Positions 18,161-27,016 of a DNA stretch of 64,000 nt are shown here, piece after piece. A program made the position numbers and the translations under genes. Each line of letters begins with the position of its first letter. Position 1 is the first letter of the stretch. The DNA is from CAKKQX01 sp963734595 (GTDB lineage: Bacteria > Pseudomonadota > Gammaproteobacteria > Burkholderiales > SG8-41). The stretch covers positions 186,001 through 250,000 of the forward strand of contig CAVTHV010000014.1 in assembly GCA_963734595.1 (NCBI GenBank). Direction: 5' to 3'. The notes under the pieces were generated by a model. It saw nothing but the letters and a program-made list of their open reading frames with translations, had not been told where the DNA came from and did no database searches.

Positions 18161-19390
18161 GTGCCGTATTTCGCTTACAGCGGGCGAGATGGCAACGGCC
18201 AACCTGTAAAGGGCGTGCTCGAAGGCGCCGACAGCGGTGCGGTGGCCGGACTCTTATTCAATTCCGGCGTCACGCCGATCGAGATCACCCCTGCCGCTGC
18301 GCCGCGCGAGGCCGGCGTGGGGCTGCTAGACAGTTTCAAGGAGCCCAAGGTCGGCCATGTCGACGTGCTGTTGTTCACCCGCCAGCTGTATTCGCTGCTC
18401 AAGGCCGGGGTGCCGATCATGGGCGCGCTCAAGGGGCTGAAGGACACGATCACCAACAAGACGTTCAGCGGGGTGGTCCAGAATCTGCGCGAGAGCCTCG
18501 ATGCCGGCCGCGAATTTTCGGTGTCGCTTGCAAAGCATCCCACCGTGTTTGCGCCATTTTACGTGAGCATGGTGCGCGTGGGCGAATACACCGGCATGCT
18601 GGATGAGATCCTGCTGCGGCTGTGCAGCCACATGGAATTCGAGAAGTTCATGCGCGAGCAGGTGAAAGCGGCGGTCCGCTATCCGACGTTCGTGATCATC
18701 GCGATGGGCGTTGCGATCGTGATCATCAATGTCTTCGTGATCCCCGCATTCGCCAAGATCTTTGCCGGGTTCAAGACCGAGCTGCCGCTGATGACCCGGA
18801 TACTGATCGGTTTTTCCAACTTCATGATCACGTACTGGCCGCTGCTGCTGGTGGCGATTGTTGCCGCGTTTTTCGGCTTTCGCGCTTACGTCGCCTCGGA
18901 CGTCGGCAAAGTGCGCTGGGGTGAATGGAAGCTCAAGATCCCGATCGCCGGCGCGATTATGCTGAAAGCGACGCTGGCACGTTTCGCGCGCAGTTTCTCG
19001 CTGGCGTTGCGCAGCGGCGTGCCGGCAGTGCAGGCGCTCGCCACGGTGGAGCAGACGGTGGACAACGAATATATCGCCAGGGCCGTCGAGCGGATGCGTG
19101 AGGGCGTGGAGCGCGGCGAAAGCGTGCTGCGCACCGCCGCCGCCACCGGGGTATTCACGCCGGTGGTGTTGCAGATGATCGCGGTGGGCGAGGAATCCGG
19201 CGCGCTCGACGACCTGCTGAGCGAGGTCGCGGACATGTATCAGCGCGAGGTCGAGTACGAGCTGAAGACGCTCTCCGCCCAGATCGAGCCGATTTTGATC
19301 GTGGGTCTGGGGGTGCTGGTGCTGATTCTCGCGCTCGGGGTATTCCTGCCGTTGTGGGATCTGGGCAGCGTTGCGCTCCACAAGAAGTGA
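18161..19390 (+). CDS. mshG: MSHA pilus platform protein (GspF/PilC family)
   Basis: The inner-membrane platform that couples the ATPase to pilin polymerisation. 409 residues, GTG start, intact. Two T2SSF domains are present: about residues 65-190 (FTRQLYSLLKAGVPIMGALK) and 270-390 (FARSFSLALRSGVPAVQALA). Hydrophobic segments lie near 170-195, 220-240 and 380-400. The stop overlaps the next start (TGATG). Confidence 0.93.
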   Translation: MPYFAYSGRDGNGQPVKGVLEGADSGAVAGLLFNSGVTPIEITPAAAPREAGVGLLDSFKEPKVGHVDVLLFTRQLYSLLKAGVPIMGALKGLKDTITNKTFSGVVQNLRESLDAGREFSVSLAKHPTVFAPFYVSMVRVGEYTGMLDEILLRLCSHMEFEKFMREQVKAAVRYPTFVIIAMGVAIVIINVFVIPAFAKIFAGFKTELPLMTRILIGFSNFMITYWPLLLVAIVAAFFGFRAYVASDVGKVRWGEWKLKIPIAGAIMLKATLARFARSFSLALRSGVPAVQALATVEQTVDNEYIARAVERMREGVERGESVLRTAAATGVFTPVVLQMIAVGEESGALDDLLSEVADMYQREVEYELKTLSAQIEPILIVGLGVLVLILALGVFLPLWDLGSVALHKK

Positions 19391-19902
19391 TGTTCCCGGC
19401 GCCGGCACGACACCGCGCCTTCACGCTCATCGAGCTGATTGTCGTGATCGTCATCATCAGCGTGCTGGCGACGGTGGCACTGCACCGGCTCACGGTTTAT
19501 CAGGAGTTGGCGGAGAAGACGGCGATGGAGTCGACGTTGAGCATAATCAAGACCGGTCTGCAGATCAGGCTGGCCGAACTCATCATTGCCAACCGCCAGC
19601 GCGAGGCGAAGCGGCTTGAGACCGGCAATCCGATGCAATGGCTTGTCGAAAAACCGGCGAACTACGGCGGCGCCTACCATCAGCCGGCGGAAGGCGGCAA
19701 CTGGTATTACGACGAAGGCCAGCGCGAACTCGTGTACGTGGTGCATACCGGCGAGTTTCTGACAACCGAAGCCACCGATGGCGAGAAGCAACTGCGTTTC
19801 AGAGTAGAATTACTAAAGGGGTACGTCGAAACCGCGCGGACAAAGGTCGAAACCGTGACCGGCGTCACGCTGGTGCCGGTGCGCCCTTACAGCTGGCCGT
19901 GA
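19390..19902 (+). CDS. mshF: Prepilin-like protein at the mshF position
   Basis: A 170-residue protein with a type IV pilin N-terminus: RHRA, then FTLIELIVVIVIISVLATVA, with glutamate at mature position 5. The residue before the cleavage site is Ala rather than the usual Gly. The globular part contains NPMQWLVEKPANYGG and NWYYDEGQRELVYVV, which resembles MshF/minor pilins by position rather than by any motif I can name. Translation is probably coupled to mshG. Likely a minor pseudopilin of the assembly complex. Confidence 0.75.
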   Translation: MFPAPARHRAFTLIELIVVIVIISVLATVALHRLTVYQELAEKTAMESTLSIIKTGLQIRLAELIIANRQREAKRLETGNPMQWLVEKPANYGGAYHQPAEGGNWYYDEGQRELVYVVHTGEFLTTEATDGEKQLRFRVELLKGYVETARTKVETVTGVTLVPVRPYSWP

Positions 19903-19972
19903 CGTATCTCTCAAATGGAGTATTGGCATGAAAGTTGCTCACATGTTTGATCAAGATAAGAAAGGATATGGG

Positions 19973-20437
19973 ATGTCATCGAAAAAAATGCAGGGTTTCA
20001 CGCTGATCGAACTGATCGTGGTCATCATCATCCTCGGCATTCTGGCGGCTACCGCGCTGCCGCGTTACGCCGCGCTGCAAACCAATGCGCGGGTTGCGAA
20101 ACTGAATGGCGCGTTGGGCGCTGCAAAAGGCGCGGCTGCACTGGCCCATGCGGCCTGCCTGACGACTTCGCCGGAGTGCAGCGCAACGGTAACCATGGAA
20201 GGCGTCAACGTCACCATGATCAATAAATATCCGACAGCGGATGCAGCGGGCATTGTCGTTGCGGCGGGCATCTCGGTCCCCGATGACTACACCACCACGG
20301 GCGGCGGGGCGCTGGCTACAAGTGTATTGACCATCGAGGTGCCAGGGAATGTCGCGGCTAATTGCAGCTTTACGTATACCGCAGCGGGTGCGGGCGGGTC
20401 GCCAACATTTTCGGCGGTAACGACGACGGGATGTTAA
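19973..20437 (+). CDS. mshB: MSHA-type prepilin, first copy (MshB/MshA-like)
   Basis: Type IVa-type prepilin of 154 residues: MSSKKMQG then FTLIELIVVIIILGILAATA, followed by LPRYAALQTNARVAKLNGAL. The cleavage site is G|F with glutamate at +5. Two cysteine pairs, CLTTSPEC and a C-terminal pair (ANC and TTGC), could form surface disulfides. ATG 19973 follows AAAGGA; an in-frame ATG at 19928 would give a long leader. It may be the minor pilin MshB or a second major pilin. Confidence 0.85.
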   Translation: MSSKKMQGFTLIELIVVIIILGILAATALPRYAALQTNARVAKLNGALGAAKGAAALAHAACLTTSPECSATVTMEGVNVTMINKYPTADAAGIVVAAGISVPDDYTTTGGGALATSVLTIEVPGNVAANCSFTYTAAGAGGSPTFSAVTTTGC

Positions 20438-20597
20438 TGGGGTGCAGGCAGGGTAAACCCCTCTCGAATACCCGCATTTTTGTTTTTACTTCAATGTGTT
20501 AGAGTTTGTCATTGATAGGTATCGAACTTTTGGGTTTGGCTTTCAACGTTAAGCGCTGAAAAACCATTTTGCTATTTTTTTGTCAGGGAGTGCATAC
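20438..20597 (+). promoter_or_regulatory. Leader/intergenic region before the second pilin gene
   Basis: A 160-base AT-richer gap, the longest inside the mshE-mshP part of the locus. GGGTAAACCC lies at its start and T-rich runs follow. GGGAG lies just before the ATG of the next gene. With the strong terminator after that gene, this suggests a separately expressed pilin transcript. I cannot assign a definite promoter. Confidence 0.4.
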
Positions 20598-21050
20598 ATG
20601 AGCAAGCGAGTTCAAAGTGGTTTCACCTTGGTCGAACTGATCGTGGTCATCGTCATTCTCGGCATTCTTGCCGCGACGGCGTTGCCGCGATTCATCAATG
20701 TGACGAAAGACGCGCGGATCGCGTCGGTGAAGGGCTTTGCCGGCGGCACCACCTCGGCGGCCCTGCTGCCGCAGTCGCAATGGATCGCTAAGGGCAGCAC
20801 CGGCACGTCAGTGACCATGGCCGACGGCGTAGCTGTGGCGGTGAGCTCTGGCAACGGGCTTCCCACGGGTGCAGCAGCAGGCATCGGGAGCGCCCTGCGT
20901 TGTAATGGCACGAATTGCAATGGTTTCACTGCAAGCTATGGCTCTCCAACCACCACTTTTACTCTGGATAACACCACGTCCGGCTGCAAGGTGACTTACG
21001 ATGACACGACAGGCGCGGTGACGACAGACTTGACCGGCGATTGTTCGTAA
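20598..21050 (+). CDS. mshA: Major MSHA-type prepilin, second copy
   Basis: Type IV prepilin of 150 residues: MSKRVQSG, then FTLVELIVVIVILGILAATA, then LPRFINVTKDARIASVKGFA. The mature part is rich in Ser, Thr and Gly, with a disulfide-type C-terminal loop (CKVTYDDTTGAVTTDLTGDC). The INVTKDAR stretch after the helix is typical of MshA. GGGAG precedes the ATG. A strong terminator directly after the gene suits an abundant structural subunit. Confidence 0.88.
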   Translation: MSKRVQSGFTLVELIVVIVILGILAATALPRFINVTKDARIASVKGFAGGTTSAALLPQSQWIAKGSTGTSVTMADGVAVAVSSGNGLPTGAAAGIGSALRCNGTNCNGFTASYGSPTTTFTLDNTTSGCKVTYDDTTGAVTTDLTGDCS

Positions 21051-21074
21051 GCCGTCGCTGAATCCGGGACTGGG

Positions 21075-21115
21075 CGGGGGTGGAGCGGGGGTCCCGCGTC
21101 CACCCCCGTTTTTTT
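21075..21115 (+). terminator. Strong intrinsic terminator after the major pilin gene
   Basis: A 10-bp stem (CGGGGGTGGA with TCCACCCCCG) enclosing a 14-base GC-rich loop that can fold on itself, followed by seven T residues. Confidence 0.92.
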
Positions 21116-21184
21116 GTGCAGGGTTCGTTCCGTTACACATAAACGACGATGGCCGCGGAAAGATTTGCACATCACCGGAGCGGC

Positions 21185-21628
21185 ATGATGCGGGGCTTCA
21201 CCCTGGCCGAACTGATCTCGGTGATCGTGATCATCGGCATACTCGCGGCGGTTGCCGTGCCGCGCTTCGCGCGCACCGACAGCTTTGCCTCGCGCGGTTT
21301 TTACGACAGCGCGCAGTCGGTGGTGCGGTTCGCGCAAAAAGACGCGATCGCCTGGCGCAGGTCGGTTTTCGTGTGCGTGACCTCGACCAGCATCAAGGCG
21401 AGCGCCGCTGCCGGGTGCGCCGTGTCGATCGCGAATCCGGCGACCAATGCCCCACTGACGGCGGATGCGCCGAACGGGGTCACTTTATCGCCGGTCAGTT
21501 TCAGTTTCGACAGCGGCGGCCGTCCCAACCCTAACAGTCAGATCACCATCACGCTGACCAGCACCATCCCCGACGATCCGGCGCGTCAGATCGTGGTGGA
21601 GGCGGAAACCGGTTATGTGCATCCCTAA
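21185..21628 (+). CDS. mshC: MSHA minor prepilin MshC
   Basis: A minor pilin of about 147 residues: MMRG, then FTLAELISVIVIIGILAAVA, VPRFARTDSFASRGF, and a GspH-like beta-rich body ending EAETGYVHP. A GGAG box six bases upstream supports ATG 21185; an ATG at 21149 would also be in frame. It overlaps mshD by 14 bases. Confidence 0.85.
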   Translation: MMRGFTLAELISVIVIIGILAAVAVPRFARTDSFASRGFYDSAQSVVRFAQKDAIAWRRSVFVCVTSTSIKASAAAGCAVSIANPATNAPLTADAPNGVTLSPVSFSFDSGGRPNPNSQITITLTSTIPDDPARQIVVEAETGYVHP

Positions 21629-22211
21629 GTCACAGCGCGGCCTGACGCTGGTCGAACTGATCGTATCCATCGTCGTTATCAGCGCGGCGGTGGCGGGAGT
21701 GCTGACCGTGCTTAATCTGTCGAACCGGGCCAGCGCCACGCCGCTGGCCCAGAAACAGGCGCTCTCCATTGCCGAAGCGCTGCTGGAGGAAGTGCAGCTG
21801 ATGCCGTTCACCTACTGCGATCCGGACGACCCGCAGGCGGAGACGGCGACTTCCGCGACGATCGGCGCGTCGGGCTGCCTGGTGCGGGTGGAAGCAATCG
21901 GCCCCGATACCTTGTTCGCACCCTACCAGACTGCCAACGAAACCCGCTTATCGACGGTGGCGCCGTTCGACAACGTCAACGATTATCACAACTTTTCGAT
22001 GAGCGGCATCGTCGACCTCGACGGCAGCGCGATCGCGGGCCTCGGCGCATATACCGCGAGCGTGACGGTGGCACAGCAGGCGCTCAACGGGCCGCCCAGC
22101 ATTCCCGGCGCCGAATCGCTGTTGGTGACGGTCACCGTGACCGGTCCCGGCAACGTCAACGTGCGGCTCGACGGTTATCGCGTGCGCTATGCGCCCAACC
22201 TGCTGCCGTGA
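21615..22211 (+). CDS. mshD: MSHA minor prepilin MshD
   Basis: A 198-residue minor pilin: MCIPKSQRG, then LTLVELIVSIVVISAAVAGV. Position +1 is Leu rather than Phe, which PilD-type peptidases accept. The body contains the conserved EALLEEVQLMPFTYCDPDD segment typical of MshD and a late VTVTGPGNVNVRLDGYRVRY stretch. It starts inside mshC and is followed by mshO after 13 bases. Confidence 0.87.
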   Translation: MCIPKSQRGLTLVELIVSIVVISAAVAGVLTVLNLSNRASATPLAQKQALSIAEALLEEVQLMPFTYCDPDDPQAETATSATIGASGCLVRVEAIGPDTLFAPYQTANETRLSTVAPFDNVNDYHNFSMSGIVDLDGSAIAGLGAYTASVTVAQQALNGPPSIPGAESLLVTVTVTGPGNVNVRLDGYRVRYAPNLLP

Positions 22212-22224
22212 CGGAGAGCCGGCG

Positions 22225-23031
22225 ATGACGATGAACTCCAGGCGGGGCTTTACCATGGTCGAGGCGATCGTGGTGATCGCCATTACCGGCATCGTCGCTG
22301 TCGCGACCGCATCCTTTATCCGCGCGCCGATCCAGGGCTATGTGGATGCCGCGCGGCGTGCCGAACTCACCGACCTGGCTGATACTGCGTTGCGCCGGAT
22401 GACGCGCGATGTGCGCAGCGCGCTGCCCAACAGCATCCGCATTACCACCGCGGGCGGGGTGACTTATCTCGAGTACCTGCAGACCAGCGGCGGCGGACGT
22501 TATCGGGCGGATGTGGACAGCAGCGGCGCCGGAGACATGCTCGACTTCACCGCCGCCGATTCGTCGTTCGACGTCATCGGCCCGGTGCCGGCACTCGCCG
22601 CCGGCGATTCGATCGTCGTCTACAACCTGAATTCCGCACCGCTGATTACCACCTCGAACGCTTACTTCGGCGACAATCGCGCAGCCTATGCCAGCGCTAC
22701 GGCATCGGCCGTCACGCTGGCTGCCGCCAAGCTGTTTCCTTTTTCCTCGCCGGGCAAACGCTTCCAGGTCGTGCAGTATGCCGTGACCTACGCCTGCAAT
22801 CCGGGCGCCGGCGAGTTGCGGCGCTACTGGAACTACGGCATCACCACCGCCCAGCCGACGCCGCCGGTCACGGCCAACAACGCGCTGCTTGCGCAGAACG
22901 TGACCTCGTGCAGTTTTGCCTACAATGAAGTGAATCAGCGCACCGCTGTGCTGGCATTAAACTTGCAGCTTACCAAAAGCGGTGAATCGGTCAGGCTTTT
23001 CCAGCAGGTTCACGTTAACAATGTGCCGTAA
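22225..23031 (+). CDS. mshO: MSHA minor prepilin MshO
   Basis: A GspJ/PilW-like minor pilin of 268 residues: MTMNSRRG, then FTMVEAIVVIAITGIVAVAT. The MshO block RRMTRDVRSALPNSIRI follows, and the C-terminus ends LFQQVHVNNVP. GGAGAG precedes the ATG. Its last codons overlap the mshP start. Confidence 0.88.
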   Translation: MTMNSRRGFTMVEAIVVIAITGIVAVATASFIRAPIQGYVDAARRAELTDLADTALRRMTRDVRSALPNSIRITTAGGVTYLEYLQTSGGGRYRADVDSSGAGDMLDFTAADSSFDVIGPVPALAAGDSIVVYNLNSAPLITTSNAYFGDNRAAYASATASAVTLAAAKLFPFSSPGKRFQVVQYAVTYACNPGAGELRRYWNYGITTAQPTPPVTANNALLAQNVTSCSFAYNEVNQRTAVLALNLQLTKSGESVRLFQQVHVNNVP

Positions 23032-23568
23032 TTCACACAACGCGATGGCGCTGCTGCTTCGATTGCAACGTCAATGTGGCTTCAGTCTGCCGGCGGCAAT
23101 CTTTTTGCTGGTGGTGCTGGCGTTGATGGGCGCGGTCATCGTGTCGGTGACGGGATTGCAGCAATCGAGTCAGCAGCTCGACGTGCTCGGCGTGCGCGCC
23201 TACCAGGCGGCGCGTGCCGGCATCGAGTGGGGCGCGTATCAGGTACTGATCCCAACAGTACGCTGCCCGCGAACACGCTGCCGACCTGTCCCGCCGCATC
23301 GACCAATCTGACGGGGCTGGCCGGCACGTTGTCGGTATTCACGGTAACGGTGGATTGCAGTAACACCATCAATGCGCCGACCACGGAAGGCAACCGCAAC
23401 ATCGGCGCGTATCAGCTGATTTCGACGGCCTGCAATCAGCCGGACAGCGGAACCGGGAAGTGCCCGAATTCGGCGCCCGGGACCGGTTATGTCGAGCGGC
23501 GGGTTACCGCGACGCTGAGCAAGTGCAAAGACCCGACGGCTGCGGCACCGAAATTCTTGTGCGGCTGA
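23021..23568 (+). CDS. mshP: MSHA biogenesis protein MshP, frameshifted
   Basis: A PilX/GspK-like minor pilin of about 182 residues. CGFSLPAAIFLLVVLALMGA is the N-terminal helix, followed by GLQQSSQQLDVLGVRAYQAA and RAGIEWGAYQ. A base is missing near 23250; afterwards the chain continues DPNSTLPANTLPTCP and ends with a cysteine-rich TLSKCKDPTAAAPKFLCG. It starts inside the end of mshO. A GspK-like helper at the pilus tip is the likely role. Confidence 0.8.
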
Positions 23569-23663
23569 CGGGCGCTTTAAAAACAATAATGTTGAAACAA
23601 CAGGGCAGGTTTTTTAAAGATTTCTTAGCGCGGGGCGTGCATGGCAGATGCACGCTATTAGCG

Positions 23664-26600
23664 ATGCGGACATTATCGATCCTGATCGATTGCGCTGATG
23701 AGCTTATTGGTTGCAGACAAAAACGCACTGGCTGCGACTTGTACTTCCGTTGCCAGCGGCAACTGGAATGCCAAGACGACCTGGGGCAGTGCCGCGACGG
23801 GTTGCGCCGGCGCGCCGGGGGCATTCCCGGCGCGGGCGACACTGTCACCATCGCCAATTTCAATCACACCGTCACGGTGAGCGATAACCGCAGCGCGAAC
23901 TCGATTACGTTCACCCCCGGCGGCAGTTATCCCAATCTGACGATTGCAAGCGGAATGACGTTGGCCGTGACCAACAACGTGACGGTTAACGGAGCCAGCG
24001 GCGGGTCCGGGACACGGCGGCTGACGGTGGGCGTCAATGCCGTGCTCAATGTGGGCGGGGACCTCATCATGAACGGCGGCTCCAACAACAGCCGGGATAC
24101 TGAATTGCTGCTCAACGACGGACCCAACACGGCGGTCAATGTCACGGGCGATTTTGGAGCAACGGCGACCGGCGGAAATTTCAATGGCACCGCGCGGATG
24201 CACATTACCTTCAACGGCAACGGCACGATTTCCATCGGCCGCAATTTCGGTGGCAACGCCGCGCTGACGAGTGGCACCGGCACCATCGTCGCGAACGGCT
24301 CCTTCAACCAGAGTCTCGGCGCTTACGCTACCGCCGCGAGCAACTATTACAATCTCGTGATCAACAAGAGCGGCGGCACCGCGACCCTTGCAGGCAATGT
24401 GCTGATCCGGGGCGATGTCACCGACAACGGCAACTTCAACCCCGCGGCAGGCAACCGCACGGTGACATTCCAGGGAACGGCGATGCAGAACCTGCTCGGC
24501 AGCGCTGCGAATACGACGTTCTACCGGGTTACGCTCAATAACAGCAACGGGCTCAATCTCGGCCACGATCTCAATATTACCAACCTGCTCACGCTGACGA
24601 CCGGCGACGTTGTCACAGGAGCAAACCGCGTCTACATCCAGAACGGGTCGGCTATCTCGAGCGCGGGCGGCGCCGATTTCGTGGTGGGCAACCTGGCCAA
24701 GCACTACATCACCGGCAGCAATCTCGCGCGAGTGTTCGAAGTGGGTTCGCTCGCGGGCGGCGCGAGATACGCGCCGCTCAATATCCGGTTCGGACAGGTA
24801 ACGGGCGCCGGCGACTTTACCGTGTCCACGACTACGACCGATCATCCGCAGATCGGCACGTCGGCCATCGATCCGGCGAAAAGCGTCAACCGCTACTGGA
24901 CGCTCACGAACAATTCGGTCAACTTCGCCGCCAACGCCAATAACCGCGTCATATTCACTTTCGTCAATCCCGCCGATTTCGATGCAGGAGTGAACACCGC
25001 CAACTTTTTCGTCGCCCGTTACACCGGGCGGAAGCTGGACGGAAATAACGCCGAGCGGCCGCACCACGACTTCCACCACGATCTCGGGAGCCGGCATTAC
25101 GACGGCCAATATCCCGGGCGATTATCAGATCGGCGAGAATAAACCCGCAATTCCGACCCCGGGCGGCTTCAATGCATTTGAAACCGCAACGCCGGCCGGC
25201 GCGGTCACGGGTGCGATCAAGACGAAGGTGGCGGGAAGCGCATTCAGCCTCGACGTGGCGGCGATCTCGGGCGGCGCGCAGCTTGCCGGCTTTACCGACC
25301 AGGTGATCGTTGACTTGCTGGGCAACAATACGCTGGGTGTAGCGCTGGATGCGGACAATTGCCCGACAACCTTTACCGTGGTTCAGACGGTGGGCGTGAA
25401 CCCCACGATTACTGCCGGACGATCGACGGTCAATTTTGCGGCAGTGGCAGACGCCTGGCGCGATGTGCGGGTGCGGGTGCGGTGGTCCACGGCCACGCCT
25501 ACGGTAACCGGTTGCTCGACCGACAACTTTGCGATCCGGCCGAGTGCGTTCACCGGGCTGAGCGCGAGCGACGCCGATTGGCAGACGGCGGGCATCGGCC
25601 GCGCACTGAACGATGTGGCGTTCGGCACGATCACGCACAAGGCGGGGCGGCCGTTCAGCGTGCGCGCCAGCGCCGTGAATGCGGCCGGTTCACCGGCGAT
25701 CACTGCCAACTACGCCGGCACGCCGACGGCCACGCTCAGCGCCTGCGCGGGCGCGGCGTGCACGGCAACCTTCGGTGCGCTCTCGCTCAACACCGCGTTC
25801 ACCGCCGGCCAACTCGTGTCCGACGTTGCCACCTACGACAATGTGGGCTCGGTCGGCCTGCAGCTCGTGGATTCCAGTTTCGCGAGCGTCGACAGCGGGG
25901 ATTCGACCGCGTTGGAGCGCGAGATCAAATCGGCGGTGATCAACGTCGGGCGTTTTGTGCCCGACCACTTTGCGGTGTCGCTCAACACGCCGGCATGGGG
26001 CACCGCTTGCGGAGCGGGAGCGTTTACTTACGTGGGCCAGGTGTTCAACTATAGCGTGCAGCCGGTGATCACGGTGCAGGCGCAGAACGTCGCCAATGCG
26101 ACGACGACGCTGTACGCGGGAAGCTGGTGGCGCCTGACCAACGCGAGCCTGACGGGCAAGAGCTACACCGCGGCGACCGGCACGCTGGACACGCAGCGGC
26201 ATCACCGGCACCGATCCGGTGATCGCCAGCGCGGGCGCGGGCAGCGGCACGCTGACCTTCGGATCGGGCAGCGGGCTGTTGTTTACGCGCGCCACGCCGG
26301 TGGCGCCGTTCAATGCCGAGATCGCGCTGGCGATCAATGTGATCGATGCCGACGGCGTGGCTTATGCCAGCAATCCGGCGAGCTTCGGCACGGCGAGCGC
26401 GGGCAACGGCATCGGGTTCGACAATGGCAAGGAGATGCGCTTCGGCCGGCTGCGCACCGTCAACGTCAGCGGCTCGCAACTGCGGCCGCTTTCGATGCGG
26501 ATGCAGGTGCAGTACTGGAATGGATTATCGTTCGTTGTCAATACGGCCGACAGTTGTACTGCCATCGCGGCGAACAACATCGAGATGAAAAATTTCACGG

Positions 26601-26932
26601 AAAATCTGAATCCCTGTGAAACCAGCCTCACGGTTGGCGCATTTAGCCAGGGGCTCGCCACTGCGCAACTGTCCGCGCCCGGCGGCACCAACAGCGGTAA
26701 CGTCGTTCTGATCCCGCACCTTGAACAGACGGTAAGCGGTTCGCCGCAAACCTGCATTGCGGGCGCGCTGCAGCCGGTCGCTGGCGCCGATCGCCTCTAC
26801 CTGGAAGGCAAGTGGGACTTGGTAGACCAGGGATCGGATGGCCTGTTATATGACGACAACCCGGCCGCGATTAGTGCATTTGGCGTTTATCCCGGGACCG
26901 ACGAGATGATCTACATGCGGGAGATCTATTGA
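23664..26932 (+). CDS. mshQ: MshQ-like putative pilus-tip adhesin 1 (beta-solenoid-like N-terminus, DUF6701 C-terminus), frameshifted
   Basis: A secreted protein of about 1,085 residues. The signal peptide reads MRTLSILI, IALMSLLVADKNALA once the extra G at 23688 is removed. The N-terminal half (about residues 20-450) is a Gly/Asn/Thr-rich array of short strands (VGVNAVLNVGGDLIMNGGS and the like), suggesting a beta-solenoid. The C-terminal half is the MshQ/DUF6701 region: GGFNAFETATPAGAVTGAIK, CSTDNFAIRPSAF, and the terminal DEMIYMREIY. Other shifts are a lost G near 23818, an extra base near 25057 and an extra C at 26194; the last is proved by comparison with the second copy. MshQ is thought to sit at the MSHA pilus tip. 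Confidence 0.8.
25507..26482 (+). repeat. Near-identical block, copy 1 (inside first mshQ-like gene)
   Basis: This 976-bp block matches 29189-30167 almost base for base. I see about ten substitutions and five single-base length differences. It starts at ACCGGTTGCTCGACCGAC and ends at GGCTCGCAACTG. Flanking sequence in the two genes is only moderately similar, so the edges are sharp. It encodes the central MshQ/DUF6701 region. Confidence 0.95.
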
Positions 26933-27016
26933 GCCCCGGGGCCGCGAGCACTTCAGGGACACCCGCTTCGCTCACCGTGAATGACGGGATACAGGCAGTT
27001 TCCGGAGAATTAAGTT

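Noticed and set aside
20520..20565. Possible sigma-54 promoter (TGGC ... GC) before the second pilin gene
   Set aside because: The GG to GC spacing is 13 rather than the required 10 bases.
23664..26932. Interpreting the broken mshQ-like genes as phase-variable pseudogenes
   Set aside because: The shifts are not in long homopolymers or tandem repeats, and the same kind of shift affects essential housekeeping genes throughout the window.
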